DNA from: an uncultured Lachnospiraceae bacterium | GTDB taxonomy: Bacteria > Bacillota > Clostridia > Lachnospirales > Lachnospiraceae | Direction of reading: 5' to 3' | Length of the DNA: 15,385 bases | Assembly (NCBI GenBank): GCA_900553355.1 | Contig: USDK01000063.1 | Span: 1 to 15,385 of the forward strand | In this document: piece after piece, positions 15,385-15,385 of the stretch | How positions within the stretch are numbered: position 1 is the first letter of the stretch | How the letters are laid out: each line of letters opens with the position of its first letter | Program-made: the position numbers and the translations under genes | The notes under the pieces: model-generated | Databases searched by the model: none | What the model saw: the letters and a program-made list of their open reading frames with translations, nothing else | Told to the model about the DNA's origin: nothing

Positions 15385-15385
15385 A

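Noticed and set aside
14400..15385. Possible recombination mosaic in nifJ (the N-terminal part looks more A/T-rich in synonymous positions)
   Set aside because: Rough counts of a few 60-base lines gave about 42-43% against 47% GC, too small a difference to claim without a proper calculation.
1..15385. CRISPR array, tRNA or insertion sequence
   Set aside because: No regularly spaced repeats, no cloverleaf-like sequence and no transposase or integrase motifs were found on either strand.

Overview
The window looks like chromosomal DNA from a low-to-mid GC Gram-positive Clostridium relative, most likely a Lachnospiraceae gut commensal. The clues are the gene order era - yqzL-like - recO, strong sigma-A type promoters, GGAGG-type ribosome binding sites, a pyruvate:ferredoxin oxidoreductase, a bacterial-type homodimeric glycyl-tRNA synthetase and a lysine riboswitch. 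This is inferred from family resemblance; no database was searched. Every gene I can support is on the minus strand, so transcription runs from high to low coordinates.

Reading in that direction: (1) 15384-12361 is nifJ (pyruvate:ferredoxin oxidoreductase), cut by the right edge so that its N-terminus is missing, and followed by a strong terminator. (2) 12174-9629 is an accessory block. A near-consensus promoter sits directly on the last 34 codons of an XRE-type regulator, followed by an ABC-type ATPase and a polytopic permease that overlap by 8 bases; a small decayed stretch comes next. (3) 9606-8470 holds a GNAT acetyltransferase and then a graveyard: an HTH/Uma2-family gene with most of its middle missing, and a glutaminase remnant that keeps only N- and C-terminal pieces. 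(4) 8473-6456 is a self-contained unit: promoter, lysine riboswitch, intrinsic terminator, and an NhaC-family antiporter-like transporter with its own terminator. (5) 6454-1561 is a core operon: a 973-aa M16C zinc peptidase, a 59-bp palindromic element, era, a small yqzL-like gene, and recO. (6) 1557-2 is glyS (glyQS-type) with its own promoter and terminator.

Functionally, the core block combines ribosome assembly and translation (Era, GlyRS), DNA repair (RecO) and peptide turnover (M16C). NifJ provides acetyl-CoA and reduced ferredoxin in fermentation. The riboswitch suggests that the NhaC-family protein moves lysine, or something tied to lysine level, rather than only Na+/H+.

I do not see a complete new defence or mobile system. 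The most useful points are the REP-like palindrome that fills the peptidase-era gap, the lysine riboswitch that predicts the antiporter's substrate, a small yqzL-like gene that overlaps recO with a TTG start, and a cluster of at least three gene remnants between two core blocks. No tRNA, rRNA, CRISPR array, insertion sequence or origin was recognised.
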